Source: Paraphysoderma sedebokerense (taxonomy: Eukaryota > Blastocladiomycota > Physodermatomycetes > Physodermatales > Physodermataceae). From it: 64,000 nt of DNA. The stretch's first letter is position 1, and each line of letters opens with the position of its first letter. A program made the translations under genes and the position numbers. The DNA is taken from the NCBI GenBank assembly GCA_025602915.1, contig JAHLJZ010000116.1:1-64000 (forward strand), written 5' to 3'. A model generated the notes under the pieces. That model was given only the letters and a program-made list of their open reading frames with translations, was not told where the DNA came from and made no database searches. This document shows positions 39,354 to 50,221 of the stretch, in pieces.

Positions 39354-42300
39354 ATGAGAGTTTCTATCAAGTTGCAAGACTTTTCGGGTTCCATTTCCCA
39401 TGGCATTCCTCCAGAGCAGCAGGACACAGCAACGTCATCGATTCCCCGATCATCAATCTACTCTTCGCCAGTCACTAATAGATCCAGGAAGAAATCCCCT
39501 AAAAACCACCAAGATGTTGGATCGCATCCTAAGCTGGAACCATTGCGGATTCGTGCTGCAGATAATGCATTCACCGCAGTCGAAACCGTGGATGTGGATG
39601 ATAGCAAATCAAATCAAGGATGGAACTTGAATCTGTGCTCTACAATTGATAAGATAAAGGCTATCTGGAAATTTTTCGCCGTCATGAGTGATGCAGAGAA
39701 ACAATTCTTGTTGCGAGGTTTATTGAAGCGATGCGATCCCAAACAACTAGACTATCTCCGTGAAGAATTGAAGTTACAGTCGACGACGAAGGTAAGTTTA
39801 ATTTATGAACAACTCTGGTACTGTAAAACGGCTTACAATTTAATTAGAATAAAACCGATGGATTGATTCATAAAGCACATGGCAACATTTGTCGAAAAAG
39901 CAGCTGTAAATGTCAAATTGCAAACTTGATCCCAGAGTCAGCTTCAGTCTACTCAACCCCCATCATAAATGCAGAACATCCTTTTCATCGAATTCACAAG
40001 GCAAATCCCACGTTGTTGACGAAATTACTCAATCGAACAGATACGACTGAATCGACTCTGAAACAGCATGGTGATCATATTGCATACAAGAATGCAAATG
40101 AATTTCTAATTGTCCGATGTCAGAAATTGCAGGCAATCATCGAATGTATCAACAATCTAGCAAGGGAAAGAATCCCTTCCGAACCGTTGGAAACACTGCT
40201 ATTTATGTTCAAAGACATTTTGAAAGCCAATTTTTGCACGTTATACAGTATCGACGGAGTCAATGCGACGGTGCATATTAGCAACTTATTCAAGTTCGAC
40301 ACCACATTCCCGTTTACCGATGTGTTGGGGTATTCTTCACTCTCTAGGGGCAGTCTTGCCAACCGATTCAACCAAAAATCCGCCGATAATACTGCTCATT
40401 ATCTGTCAGAGCACTATGCAGATGTTCACCCAGATGTCAGATGTTTTATTTCATGCCCTATCCTATCTGAGGGTGGGAAACTTGTGGCTGTAGTAGAATT
40501 TATTAACACGATTGAAGAAAAATCAAATTTTGATGCTGAAGATGAATTTATTCTTCGTCTGACAAGTTCACTCTGGAACCTGTTCATCAAACATATTCCA
40601 GAAGAGACTAATAATCACCGAAAATCTCAGAAATTCAAGGATGTGTTCCTTCAAATCGCTGAAATATGCAACGCTAATGTTAATTTTGCTGACCTGGTGG
40701 ATAGAATAGTGGCGATTGCGAGAATCTTGGTCCCAGCCGAAAAAGCAGCTGTTTCTATTTCAGACAGCAACAGAAACGAGCCGTGGGCATTAGACTCAAA
40801 GTCAGGAAGAGTACGGCTCCCCAAGGAGCGAGGATTCACCATGAATACTACTGAAGGTACAAGCAGAATATCTCAATGCGTAAATACTTTCCTGAAAATC
40901 AACATATCTTTATTGTGTAGCACATCAGGATGGAAAGGAGGGAGGTTTTAAAACGGATGACCACAAAGATTTAATTACCCGGAATATTATCTCTGTCAAA
41001 CTGAAGGATTCTTCAGGCAACACTATCGGAGACTTACAATTGACGAATGTAAGATTTTCACCGATTCTGTACCATTACAAGTTTCTAGTTTAGATGTCAT
41101 GTTTATCTTTCCTAGAAATTACCCGAAACAAAAGGCTTTACATTGGCGGATGAAGAGACACTTTCTGCCTTCGGCTGTTTAGGTACTTTATGTCTTTTCC
41201 AAGACGAATTACTTTGTGCTCATTCGTGTATGTTCAGCTGGTAGCATCCTCGAGAAGACATTGAAATTGAAGAATTGCGATCAATCTATCAAGAAATATG
41301 CAGATTTCAGTTCCACTGTTCATTCGATTTTAAATTCGACAGATGCTGCAATACTTGTGTTTGATCAGGACGGCACCTTGGTATTAACTAATTCACCTTG
41401 ATCGCTATAGCAAATCTAAAGCTAATTACCTAACGTTCTAAAGGATACTTCATATAATGTCCACCAACTGTGTCTCCGTTATCATTCCTTCCCTCTAAAA
41501 ATGACGTATAATGACTTAATCGGTCGCCAAAATGAGCTTTTCCTACAACACGCCGAGCAAGTGCACTCCCACGCAACGACTAAACCGATCTCTAACCCGA
41601 CATATCGTTGGAAGTTACCAGATGAAACGTTGCTAATAATAGATTATCATGTCGCCAGGTTAGATCAAGGCAACGGTTTTGTCATTACTATTCGAAAGGT
41701 TGACAGTGAACGGCGTCTCAAAGAAAATTTGGCAAGGTGATACTCGACGAAAGCCAAACTGTGCCAGCGTTCTCAGCCGAAAAATGTTCTCACAATTCAT
41801 TGCTCTCTAGATATTTTTCATCTTTACTTGGAAATCGAATATTGAGTTCTCCGTCTTTAATTGGAGGGTCATGCAGCAGGGGGAGTGTTCTACGAGTGAA
41901 CCTCCAGAAATGTAGCAATACAGTTTTCTCAGAAGTCAGAAATGTTATTACCTCATTGCTCACAATGATCTACAGTTTTCTCTTTAGTACAGACTTTGCG
42001 GCCTGCCCAAGTGATTGAGCAACTCTCTGCATACTCGTCGGCGGTTTCTACTGCTGTGAAAAGACACAATGGATACATCTATTCAGCATCGAGGTATAGT
42101 AACTATCAGATTCGGTGAAATCCCTGTCTGACTACATGGCTTTTCGAATATAATCTAGCGAAGTCATAGTGGCAGTTTTCGGAATCCCGATATCGGAGAA
42201 TGATGACACATTATGTGCCATACGGTGCGCCTTGGAAATACGATCTCTGCTGACTACTATGAAAATGGAACATCATGCAGAAGGCAAGACAGGGTTAGAC

Positions 42301-42996
42301 TTCAACTTGGCTGTGACGACCGGTATGTGCGTATCGGGATTCATGGCCACAAATGAAGATCAACCTGAGGAGTGGGTTGTCGTCGGAGGTAAGGCTATCG
42401 AATATTTGCTCTATTTTCTTTAGCCTCTAGTGTTTTCTCTATAAATAGTCTCATACTAAGCCTGTTTATCTGCTGCAGAGCCTTTCATGCAAGCCACCCA
42501 TCTTGATCATTTTGCACGCTTATATAACGCACCGCTGATAATTGATCAGCCAACAATGGAATTAGTGAGAGCCCATTTTGATTGTCGCGAAATTGATAAA
42601 GTATATTTGAAATCTCCGACACAAGTCGATGACAATGTCTTGCCATCCACGGTGGATCAAAGCCATCGGTCCGCGGTAACTGCTCTGAAATTAAATAAGG
42701 AGTTCAATGTCTCTTTAATTTATGATGTTATCGCTCCCTCAAGCGGTATTTCATCTCAAAGTTCCGGAAACTTTGAACGAAAACCATACATATGTTATGA
42801 ACTCGGCCTCTCAGAGTATCGCGTTAGAAATTGGGATGCGGCGTTAGCTTATTTCAGAAAGTGCAATAGTTATTTGAATAATGACGGACCTGCGACTTTA
42901 ATGATTAAGAGATGTAAAGCTGCCATCGAAAAAGAAGTTGCAATTGGAGACGATTGGAATGGGATTTGGCCAATAGAGTCGTATCATCATTTCTAA
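39354..42996 (+). CDS. GAF-GAF-PAS protein with degenerate class III cyclase domain
   Basis: Start at the ATG at 39354. Exon 1 and 2 carry a Ser-rich leader and helices (FFAVMSDAEKQFLLRGLLKR). A first GAF domain follows (about 40150-40600; FKDILKANFCTLYSIDG, CFISCPILSEGGKLVAVVEF), then a second GAF-like domain (40640-41210; ISVKLKDSSGNTIGDLQLTN). A PAS-like segment covers 41280-41740 (NSTDAAILVFDQDGTLVLTN). A class III cyclase homology domain ends the protein (YFSSLLGNRIL; VIVAVFGIPISENDDTLCAI; VTTGMCVSGFMA; EEWVVVGEPF). The two metal-binding Asp positions read Asn and Ser/Glu, so catalysis is doubtful. Then a TPR-like tail (YELGLSEYRVRNWDAALAYF). About 10 exons; exact borders at 41740-42100 are uncertain. 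Confidence 0.8.
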
Positions 42997-43177
42997 GATT
43001 TAGTTTAGAATATAATAATGGCAGATCTAGCTATTCAAGGTCTATAGTTTGTAGAAATGCAAATAAACCTATTATGTACGGTACACGAATTTATTCAAAT
43101 ATCGCGATTCAAACGCGATAACTGCATCGCAAAGAGCAAATTACATGTGCTTACTAAATCTGATTAAATATTTTCTG

Positions 43178-44842
43178 TCAGCGCAAATGATTCAGACTGA
43201 AACATTCCTGCAAAGCCATTTCTTCCTCCTCATTATCATCACACCAGACTTTCACAAATCTCGCCACGTCAGGCACTGATTTCAAAGTCGTCTTGATTTC
43301 ACTGTATCGTGAATTCCGAGGAACAGTAAATGAAATCACCACTTTAGGGAATATCAAATGTCGCTCTCGATGCGACCTCTTCGAGACAGTACATCCACCA
43401 CTTGAGGAAGCATCTGCATTCAAACACGACGCAATCCGTTTGGCGGCATACTCAATTAGCAAACGGTTGACGGAACACAGAGGATTTCTCACCTCTACAT
43501 ATCCTAATCCGTTGTTAGACTCCAAACAAGCAATAATACTACTTTCGCTAACCCACATATCCATCAGTTTGACTACTTCCAAGTGACGACAATATCCAAG
43601 GCATCTCGATAATGCGGATTCAGATACAACGCAGCCATTCAGCACTAATTTTCTCAGCATAGGTATTTGAGCAACCTGTTCGAACACTGTACTACTCAAC
43701 TCCCATAGTCCTGAAAACTTGATACAGTTAACTACACTAGCTGGCTTTGTCATGTCTGCCAAAATCTCGTTGAAGTTGATGAGGCCCGAGTCGGAATAGG
43801 AGAATGATTCAAGTCGGGGGATAAGAAGTTGTATTGAAGGATATAGATTTTCAGTGATTTGATTCACCGAAATATTCTTAACAGATGGAAGCGTACAGAG
43901 GAGAAATTGAAGTGTAGAATCGTTGCAATGGCGGAGGTACTGTAGTGATAACGATATGATGGATTCGGAAAAAGCGAAATCTGGAGACCAGTCTCGAGTG
44001 TTTGTAAATGACCAAAACAAGTTTTCTGATCTTTCAAAACCTTTTGACAATACATTTGGGATTTCAAATCGATGAAAATGAAACCCACACAACGTTAACT
44101 TTCGTAACTTTTCAAACTTCAAAACTTTTGTCCACATCTCATAAGTCATACTCCCCGTTTCTATCATTGTGCTGTCGAGACACAGTCGCTCTAAACTGCT
44201 GTTACAATACAATTGAAATTTGTCCAACACCTCACCCAGCCGATCATAATCTAAAAACAAGTCTTTCAAACTCAATTGTTTAATTTCGGCCTTGGATGGG
44301 CACTGATACGTTGTTTCGAATGCGAACGGGTCGATAAATCGTAATTTAAGTCTGCTCAGTAGTGGTAGTTTGAGCACTTTTGGGATTAGAGCCGTCACTT
44401 GTCTTGCTAAATCTACTTCCTGAATTCCACTCGACAAAGTGTACGGAATCGGGTCGAAATGCAAAACTACTAAATTGATAAACTCTTCCACGGCGTGATG
44501 TAAAAATGGGATGACTATTTCAACTAAACCCGAGTATGATATTGATGCATCAATGATCAGTTCCCTGACGCTCCGTGTGTAGATGGTGGAATCACGAGCG
44601 GCTCTGAGAGACGATTGAAGCCGACAAATGGAGCGAATTATTGATTCAGACTGCGATTTTTTAAGAACAGCAACGGATGAGAGTTGGATGCGAGACCATA
44701 AAATCGGAATGGAAATATGGAACGATTTTTGGTTGACTGAGGCACAGGAAATAAGGTCTCTTCGGCAAAGGTTAGAATAGACGAGACCAAGAATTTCGTT
44801 CGGCAATCCGAATAGAGACGAAGATGGGTTGCTGTTATCCAT
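43178..44842 (-). CDS. F-box/leucine-rich repeat protein
   Basis: The ATG at 44842 (MDNSNPSSSLFGLPNEILGL) puts the F-box at the N-terminus (LPNEILGLVYSNLCRRDLIS, then IPILWSRI). The frame stays open upstream to 45076 without a better start. The remaining 500 residues contain irregular Leu-rich repeats (LLSRLKLRFIDP, LEKLRKLTLCGFHFHRFEIP-like, MLRKLVLNGCVVSESALSRC, HLEVVKLMDMWVSESSIIAC). This is the FBXL layout: an SCF ubiquitin-ligase adaptor with an LRR substrate-binding face. It appears intronless, unlike its neighbours. Confidence 0.82.
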   Translation of the reverse strand: MDNSNPSSSLFGLPNEILGLVYSNLCRRDLISCASVNQKSFHISIPILWSRIQLSSVAVLKKSQSESIIRSICRLQSSLRAARDSTIYTRSVRELIIDASISYSGLVEIVIPFLHHAVEEFINLVVLHFDPIPYTLSSGIQEVDLARQVTALIPKVLKLPLLSRLKLRFIDPFAFETTYQCPSKAEIKQLSLKDLFLDYDRLGEVLDKFQLYCNSSLERLCLDSTMIETGSMTYEMWTKVLKFEKLRKLTLCGFHFHRFEIPNVLSKGFERSENLFWSFTNTRDWSPDFAFSESIISLSLQYLRHCNDSTLQFLLCTLPSVKNISVNQITENLYPSIQLLIPRLESFSYSDSGLINFNEILADMTKPASVVNCIKFSGLWELSSTVFEQVAQIPMLRKLVLNGCVVSESALSRCLGYCRHLEVVKLMDMWVSESSIIACLESNNGLGYVEVRNPLCSVNRLLIEYAAKRIASCLNADASSSGGCTVSKRSHRERHLIFPKVVISFTVPRNSRYSEIKTTLKSVPDVARFVKVWCDDNEEEEMALQECFSLNHLR

Positions 44843-45409
44843 CGCAGTATCCGATACACTGTGAATATTCGAGAATCCTGCGGGGTAAAAACAACACCTA
44901 GGCGGAGTAGATTTTAACAAATGGAGGTATGTTTTTGTGATACCATTACGTGATGTCATTATGGTGGTAAGTCGATCTATCATTGTATCATCAAAATCGA
45001 ATGCTTCGATCTGGACTTTTCGTTTGCTGAAGTGACAACTCTTCCATCTAAATCTGCTTGCATATTGAAGAATCAAGGCTAATAATCATTGACAACGAAA
45101 AAGAGGTAGGCGGGATGAAAAACTTGCCCGCCTTCTAGATTGAGTTATCATACGGAGCCTTTGGTATTCTGTTACCATTGATGGACAGACACAAGAATTT
45201 TTTGCCTAGTATTGATGTGAATGTGGATGTTTGCAACAAAGGTTTTACTGTTTGATGGGGTTTGGATATCATGATTGTCCGGAAGAACGGATTTTTTAAA
45301 TTGTGCGGACGTCACTTGTCCATGTCTTCGCGCCTGCTCATAATACCAACCTAGAAACCGACATTCGCACATATATTTTGTCATCAATCATTTAGAGCAC
45401 AATACTGCA

Positions 45410-46754
45410 ATGGATTTAATGGAAATAGCCACCCGTTACCAACCATCCCGAGGGTACTACCTTGACGACTCGGACGATGTCGATTATACCACCGAATCAC
45501 CCTCGGCCCAACTGATCGACCCAACTACACAAGCCAAATTTAGCTTCAGCACTGCAGCGTCGAAACCCATTCATTGTGATGTTCTCATAATTGGGTTCGA
45601 CGTTGCTAGTGTGTACTTAAACGAGGTGGCAAGAGACAACGAGAACTGTAAAGTTATTGGCCACATAGAGGTGGAAAGTGTCAAGGTCCGTCTTGCTATT
45701 TCTTTTGGGTTTTCTGTTGTATTCGAAGAATACATAATGCTGTTTTCATATGACGATTGATGAAGGAAATACCGAAGCATTCTTTGGTATCCGAGATGCT
45801 GATGCTGTCTTGGTACATCCATGGGCCATTTTTTCTAACGACCTTGCGTTACTATCTCTATGCTTACGTGCCCACACCAGCCCTACGACATTCCAAGCAG
45901 CTTCTCAAAATCTACACATTCGTTATCGATTTCTTCTTTGCCGTCTTCCCAAAATCAAGAGATGATGAATACAGTGATTTTACCCGTTGTCGCTCAGAAT
46001 ATCGCCCCTGAACGTGCGGTTGCAATTGTCCAATCCCTGTTTGAAAATATTATTCCCCAAAAGTGCGATGACTTTGATTTTTAAGATCTCAGATTCACAA
46101 GTGACTGATTAAACTGCCCTTTGCTCACTTTTTCGACATTACGTGGTTGCCAATGTAATAGAGTAATCGTTCTGAGCGCTCTTCCTTTGTCCGATTTGAA
46201 GATTACATCGGACGATATCGATAAAATAGAAACTTGCAATCTTTTCCAATTAGTTTCAGGGAATGCTAAACCATATGTAAGTCTATACTTGTCTCTTTCA
46301 AACTCTCAATCGTTATTTGCTACTGTTATTCTTTGCCGAGCCTAACCTAACGTGTTTGATACAACCAGCCGTCCTATCCGATTCTTCCAGCTCCAAACTT
46401 TGTAGATTCCCTTGTCGGTGCGATTCTTTCACACGTATGTGTTCTGCCAAGTTTTAGCTTTACTTTCCTCCCTATTAACCAAAGAGTTCTCAATCTCTTC
46501 CATTCACCGATTTACATAAGTGTGAAATGTTTTCAATAACCGCCAATGCATTTTTCATGATGCTTCCAACGGAATTCGGTTCTGTTCAGTACAGGCCTAC
46601 AACTCTTGCGTCCCTCCGTCAATTGCTTAAACAAACACAGCTGGAGGATATAGTTCTTCCGGAAGAAAAAAATGACATGATAATACAAGACACATACAAG
46701 TTAGTATTGGGTAAAAGTATGGAAACTAGTTTGGGGAATCCATTGTATCTATAA
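45410..46754 (+). CDS. PSMG1/PAC1-like proteasome assembly chaperone
   Basis: Several short exons. Exon 1 (45410 to about 45685) starts MDLMEIATRYQPSRGYYLDD and includes CDVLIIGFDVASVYLNEVA. Later exons give EGNTEAFFGIRDADAVLV, NIAPERAVAIVQSLFENIIP, RVIVLSALPLSDLKITSDDI, LPAPNFVDSLVGAILSHCEM and TANAFFMMLPTEFGSVQYRP. The order matches PSMG1/PAC1: an N-terminal strand, a TEAF block, a middle ITILT-like strand, then PNIVxxLPAAVLSYC and the final helix. PAC1-PAC2 scaffold assembly of the 20S alpha ring. Similarity is moderate and from memory; exon borders between 45685 and 46130 are unresolved. Confidence 0.6.
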
Positions 46755-47001
46755 GTTTTGGCGATGTATTAAATGAAACGGGTTAAAGCAACAGAACTGA
46801 AAATCATAGTTTTATGTAATTTGTGGCATTCATTCCAACCTCGTTAAACGGGTATATTACAAACTCAGAATACAGACAACAACAGGAATCAAGAGACAGC
46901 TATGTAGACTAGACGAAGATAAATTTACAAATCAGGTAAATAAACATAATTGACGGTTTTAAAAAAATTTTGGTCTGATTTATAAATTTATTCGACGAAT
47001 T
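46755..47001. other. Convergent 3' flanks
   Basis: AT-rich gap between converging PSMG1-like and siderophore-synthetase genes. No gene is seen. Confidence 0.4.
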
Positions 47002-49685
47002 TTAGTTCGAGTCTGTGAGCAGTACATTCGGAATATCATGGTACAAGTACTATTTCACATGAAAAACCAAAAACGGTGGTTAGGATTTCAATAATTCGAT
47101 GGTGAATAAATAAATATGGTGAAGATAGTAAGGAGACACTCACGTTTCGGTATAACCCTCCCTTTTTCATTTCCAGAAAACACTTCATCTGAATTTCTTT
47201 CTGGAACCATACATTGTGTAAATCTGATTTTTGTGGAATATACTTTTGCACGATACGTCGTACGATAGACCATGCTTTTGTCGCGGATTCTGGGTGGTGT
47301 AGATGTGTGGATGGGGGGTTAGAAAGTGGAGGGGAAGCGTATAAATCAAGAGCTCGAATGAGACGGTGAAGGTGGGAGTGGATGGTGGTATGATGGGATT
47401 TGAGGTAAACCTGTGTATTTATGTCACGTATAGAAATAAATTGGTCAGTTTAGGATAAACGGATCGTATTAAGGAAAGGGAAAGGGAAAGGGAAAGAAAT
47501 ATTGACCTCTTCGATATTATCCGTCACGATACAACTGCCGTTCAAGACGTTGACTAATTTGAATCCCAACTCTTGGTTTGATTCCACCGTGGACCGATGG
47601 ATCCTTACGCCTCCAAAATCTCGAACGATGAAACCAAGTATCGAGTAGCCGTTGAACGATGGTGTATCGGAAGACAAAGAGGAAGTAGGTGCGACACGAA
47701 GAATCATATTTTGACTGTGACTTTCGAATGCAAAACCGCAATGCAGGAGTGGTGGAATAATGGCGTTTAATAGGTGAGTTGCGTAGCTATCGGTCGTGAC
47801 AAAAGTAATTAAATATTCCAAGACTAGGGTTAGTGATTTTGAAAGGATCGATGTAAAGAACAAGATGGTAACTGTCATCGCATACCATTCAAGAAACTCT
47901 AGTTTCTTTTCCACAGTATCCAAGCCAAACAAGTTTACCACTCTTGCCGCGTCGGTATCCATACCTTCAACACCTACCGCCCGTTCTACCAAGGCCGCAC
48001 ACACAATGTTCTGTTCACCCTCGATTCGTTCATTTTTGACTAGCTGCTGATCAAACGTTACACCTTGAAATTCAGGGTCTGTCCGGAAAATACATCCCGC
48101 TACTTTAACTTGTTCCCCCACAATTGGTGTAGGTAGAATACCAACCGACGCAATTTCTTTTGTTACCTTCAACGGTTTCGTTGTTGCCACCGATTTTGTA
48201 AATACCGCCGACTCTGAATTCGCCATTGAAATTACAAAATCTACAGAACGAGAAGAACAATACTGTATGACTTTTTCTGCCAACTCTGATATGATGGGTC
48301 CATTGTGAACGCTGTAATGACTAATGGTTCTTAAAGCAGATGTGGTGACTACACTCAACGATAATTTTAAATGGTATCCCTTCAGCACATCAGATATGGG
48401 GGAAACAGTTCGTAAACTCGCTTGTGGTAATGCAGGAATTTGATTTTGAAGGGTATAAAACTGGATATTGAGAAACTCGCAAAGGGATTGGATCGGTTTT
48501 TGTTGAGTGGAGTGGTAAGGAAGGAGAATGTGGGTCTGTGGTAGATCTATTTTGAGCGTTTTGATTAGATGGGGGTGAATGTGGGTGAGGTAGGTACCGT
48601 GAGCGTGAACGGAGGACGAAGGAAGAATGCAGAATCGAATAAAAGTATGGTATGCGAGAGTTTTCGGGATGTCAGTGGGTAATAGAGGGTGCATTGGTAA
48701 CCGAGTTCGATGCATCTTTTGATAGATAATAAATATGAATGAATGTTCCTTCAAATCAATAGAACGAATTAAAAAGGCCAAACCGGATGACTTCCATGAC
48801 CTTCAATCAGACTTTGCTCCCATTCCCATGACGATGACTCAATAGTAGGCTCCATATTTCTAAACCTGTAGAGCTCCGCTATTTCAATAACAAACATAAT
48901 TCAATGTTAAAATACCATTGGTGCACCATATAAGGAAAGAAGCAAGTACCTTGATTTTCCACAGAACTTTGCAACTCTGTGGCAATCTTCTCGGACATTT
49001 CATGATTCCAGTCACACCATTTAGCTACCATTCCTATAATACCCACCGGAGCCAAACATTCTCTCAAACCAGGCAACATATGTTCATTGGTTTCAACAGT
49101 TCTCTCTCCATTGCCAATGTACGAATTTTGTACCGAACCGTTACAACCGTTCTGTTTCCCGCCATTTGCATGACCAAGGTGTACCCCATCTTTTTTATCG
49201 AAATTCGAGGCTCCATCCCCGCCGAAATGGTACACCGTTGAAATAAAGTCTTCCGGATCGATATACTTTATCTTTTGAACCGTTTCTATACCATTCCTCG
49301 TTTCCACCTCAACGTTATCAAAATACGGTAAACTTTTCAACGGAACCAACAGTCCTTCCGTTACTTCACCATTTTTTGTTTTTGTCCCCTGTATGCCATT
49401 TATTTTTTCATCCGCATGGAAACAAACGACCCAAAATGAATAGTCAAATTCATGTAGAATTTCGTCAAGTTGGTTTAATTGAGTCGAGTTGAGGAATGAA
49501 GATTTTAGCAAGTAACCATGAATAATTCCTTCATTGATGAGTGCGGCTATCAATCGTCTCGTCGTTGCGAATTGTGCTTTTCGGTTAGCCAAGTCGGAGT
49601 TTGATGTCAGAGATAAAGTGTGGGTTGTTGCATTCGTTTTACTAACAGTTGGCGTTAATAGTTGCGGTGTAGGGAGCGGGGCCAT
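47002..49685 (-). CDS. NRPS-independent siderophore synthetase (IucA/IucC family), 6 exons
   Basis: First ATG at 49685 (MAPLPTPQLLTPTVS). Exons are about 49685-48950, 48870-48788, 48721-47886, 47792-47515, 47410-47143 and 47056-47002, giving about 750 aa. IucA/IucC signatures appear in order: WEQSLIEGHGSHP (usual EGHPxHP), LRTVSP, YHLKLSLSVVTTSALRTIS, DPEFQGV, LHCGFAFESHSQNMILRV (GxxxExHxQN) and GFIVRDFGGVRIH. The C-terminal part (LHNVWFQKEIQMKCFLEMKK) is the FhuF-like subdomain. The family adenylates citrate and couples it to amines or alcohols; in zygomycete fungi the related enzyme makes rhizoferrin. Substrates cannot be read here. Introns show it is expressed as a eukaryotic gene. Confidence 0.9.
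47471..47497. repeat. AAAGGG microsatellite in siderophore synthetase intron
   Basis: About four perfect copies of the hexamer GGGAAA lie at the 5' end of the fourth intron on the minus strand. It is polypyrimidine when transcribed. It is not the TTAGGG telomere repeat. Confidence 0.7.
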
Positions 49686-50221
49686 TTGCGGTGTCTTATT
49701 CAATGTCAAAGAAGGGAATTTAAGATAACTATATATGTAATTCCTGGAAAATTCAACGTTGACTTGTACAGATTAAAAATATTGCGAAAACGTTTGAAGA
49801 AAGCCAGTTCGATAAGTCAGCTATTGTCTGTTGGCAGTCACGGCGACAATCGTGATTCGCGCGTTAAATTAAACACATTTTCGGTCCCTCGAATGTGGAT
49901 TTGGAAGGAGGCGAGGAATTCCGATCAAGGACGTTGGCTATTAATTATATTACTATTGGTCAAAGTGTGTATGTTTGCGACTCATCTCTGTATTGAGTGG
50001 TAAACTTTCATGTATGTCCCTCTTATGTATTTGTCAGGTTATTGTCTGAAAAATTTACATACATACATATTTGCTCTATATCCTACCCTACAGTTGGAAA
50101 GTCCAAATCAACTATAATTTACAAAAAGTTCAATAGTAGATAGAAGGAAAATTGTAGTGAAATAATTTAAGTTCTGGCGGCTGCGCTCAACAAAATAGAA
50201 CTCTGAATTAATTCGTGTCCT
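49686..50221. other. Intergenic upstream of siderophore synthetase
   Basis: 5' flank of the siderophore-synthetase gene and 3' flank of the kinase fusion gene. A short ACAT/TACA run lies at about 50058-50072. I looked for a GATA-type iron-repressor box but did not find a convincing cluster. No gene is seen. Confidence 0.4.

Noticed and set aside
44843-45076. Upstream extension of the F-box/LRR frame to 45076
   Set aside because: The extension has no ATG at its end and lacks conserved sequence; the F-box starts cleanly after the ATG at 44842.
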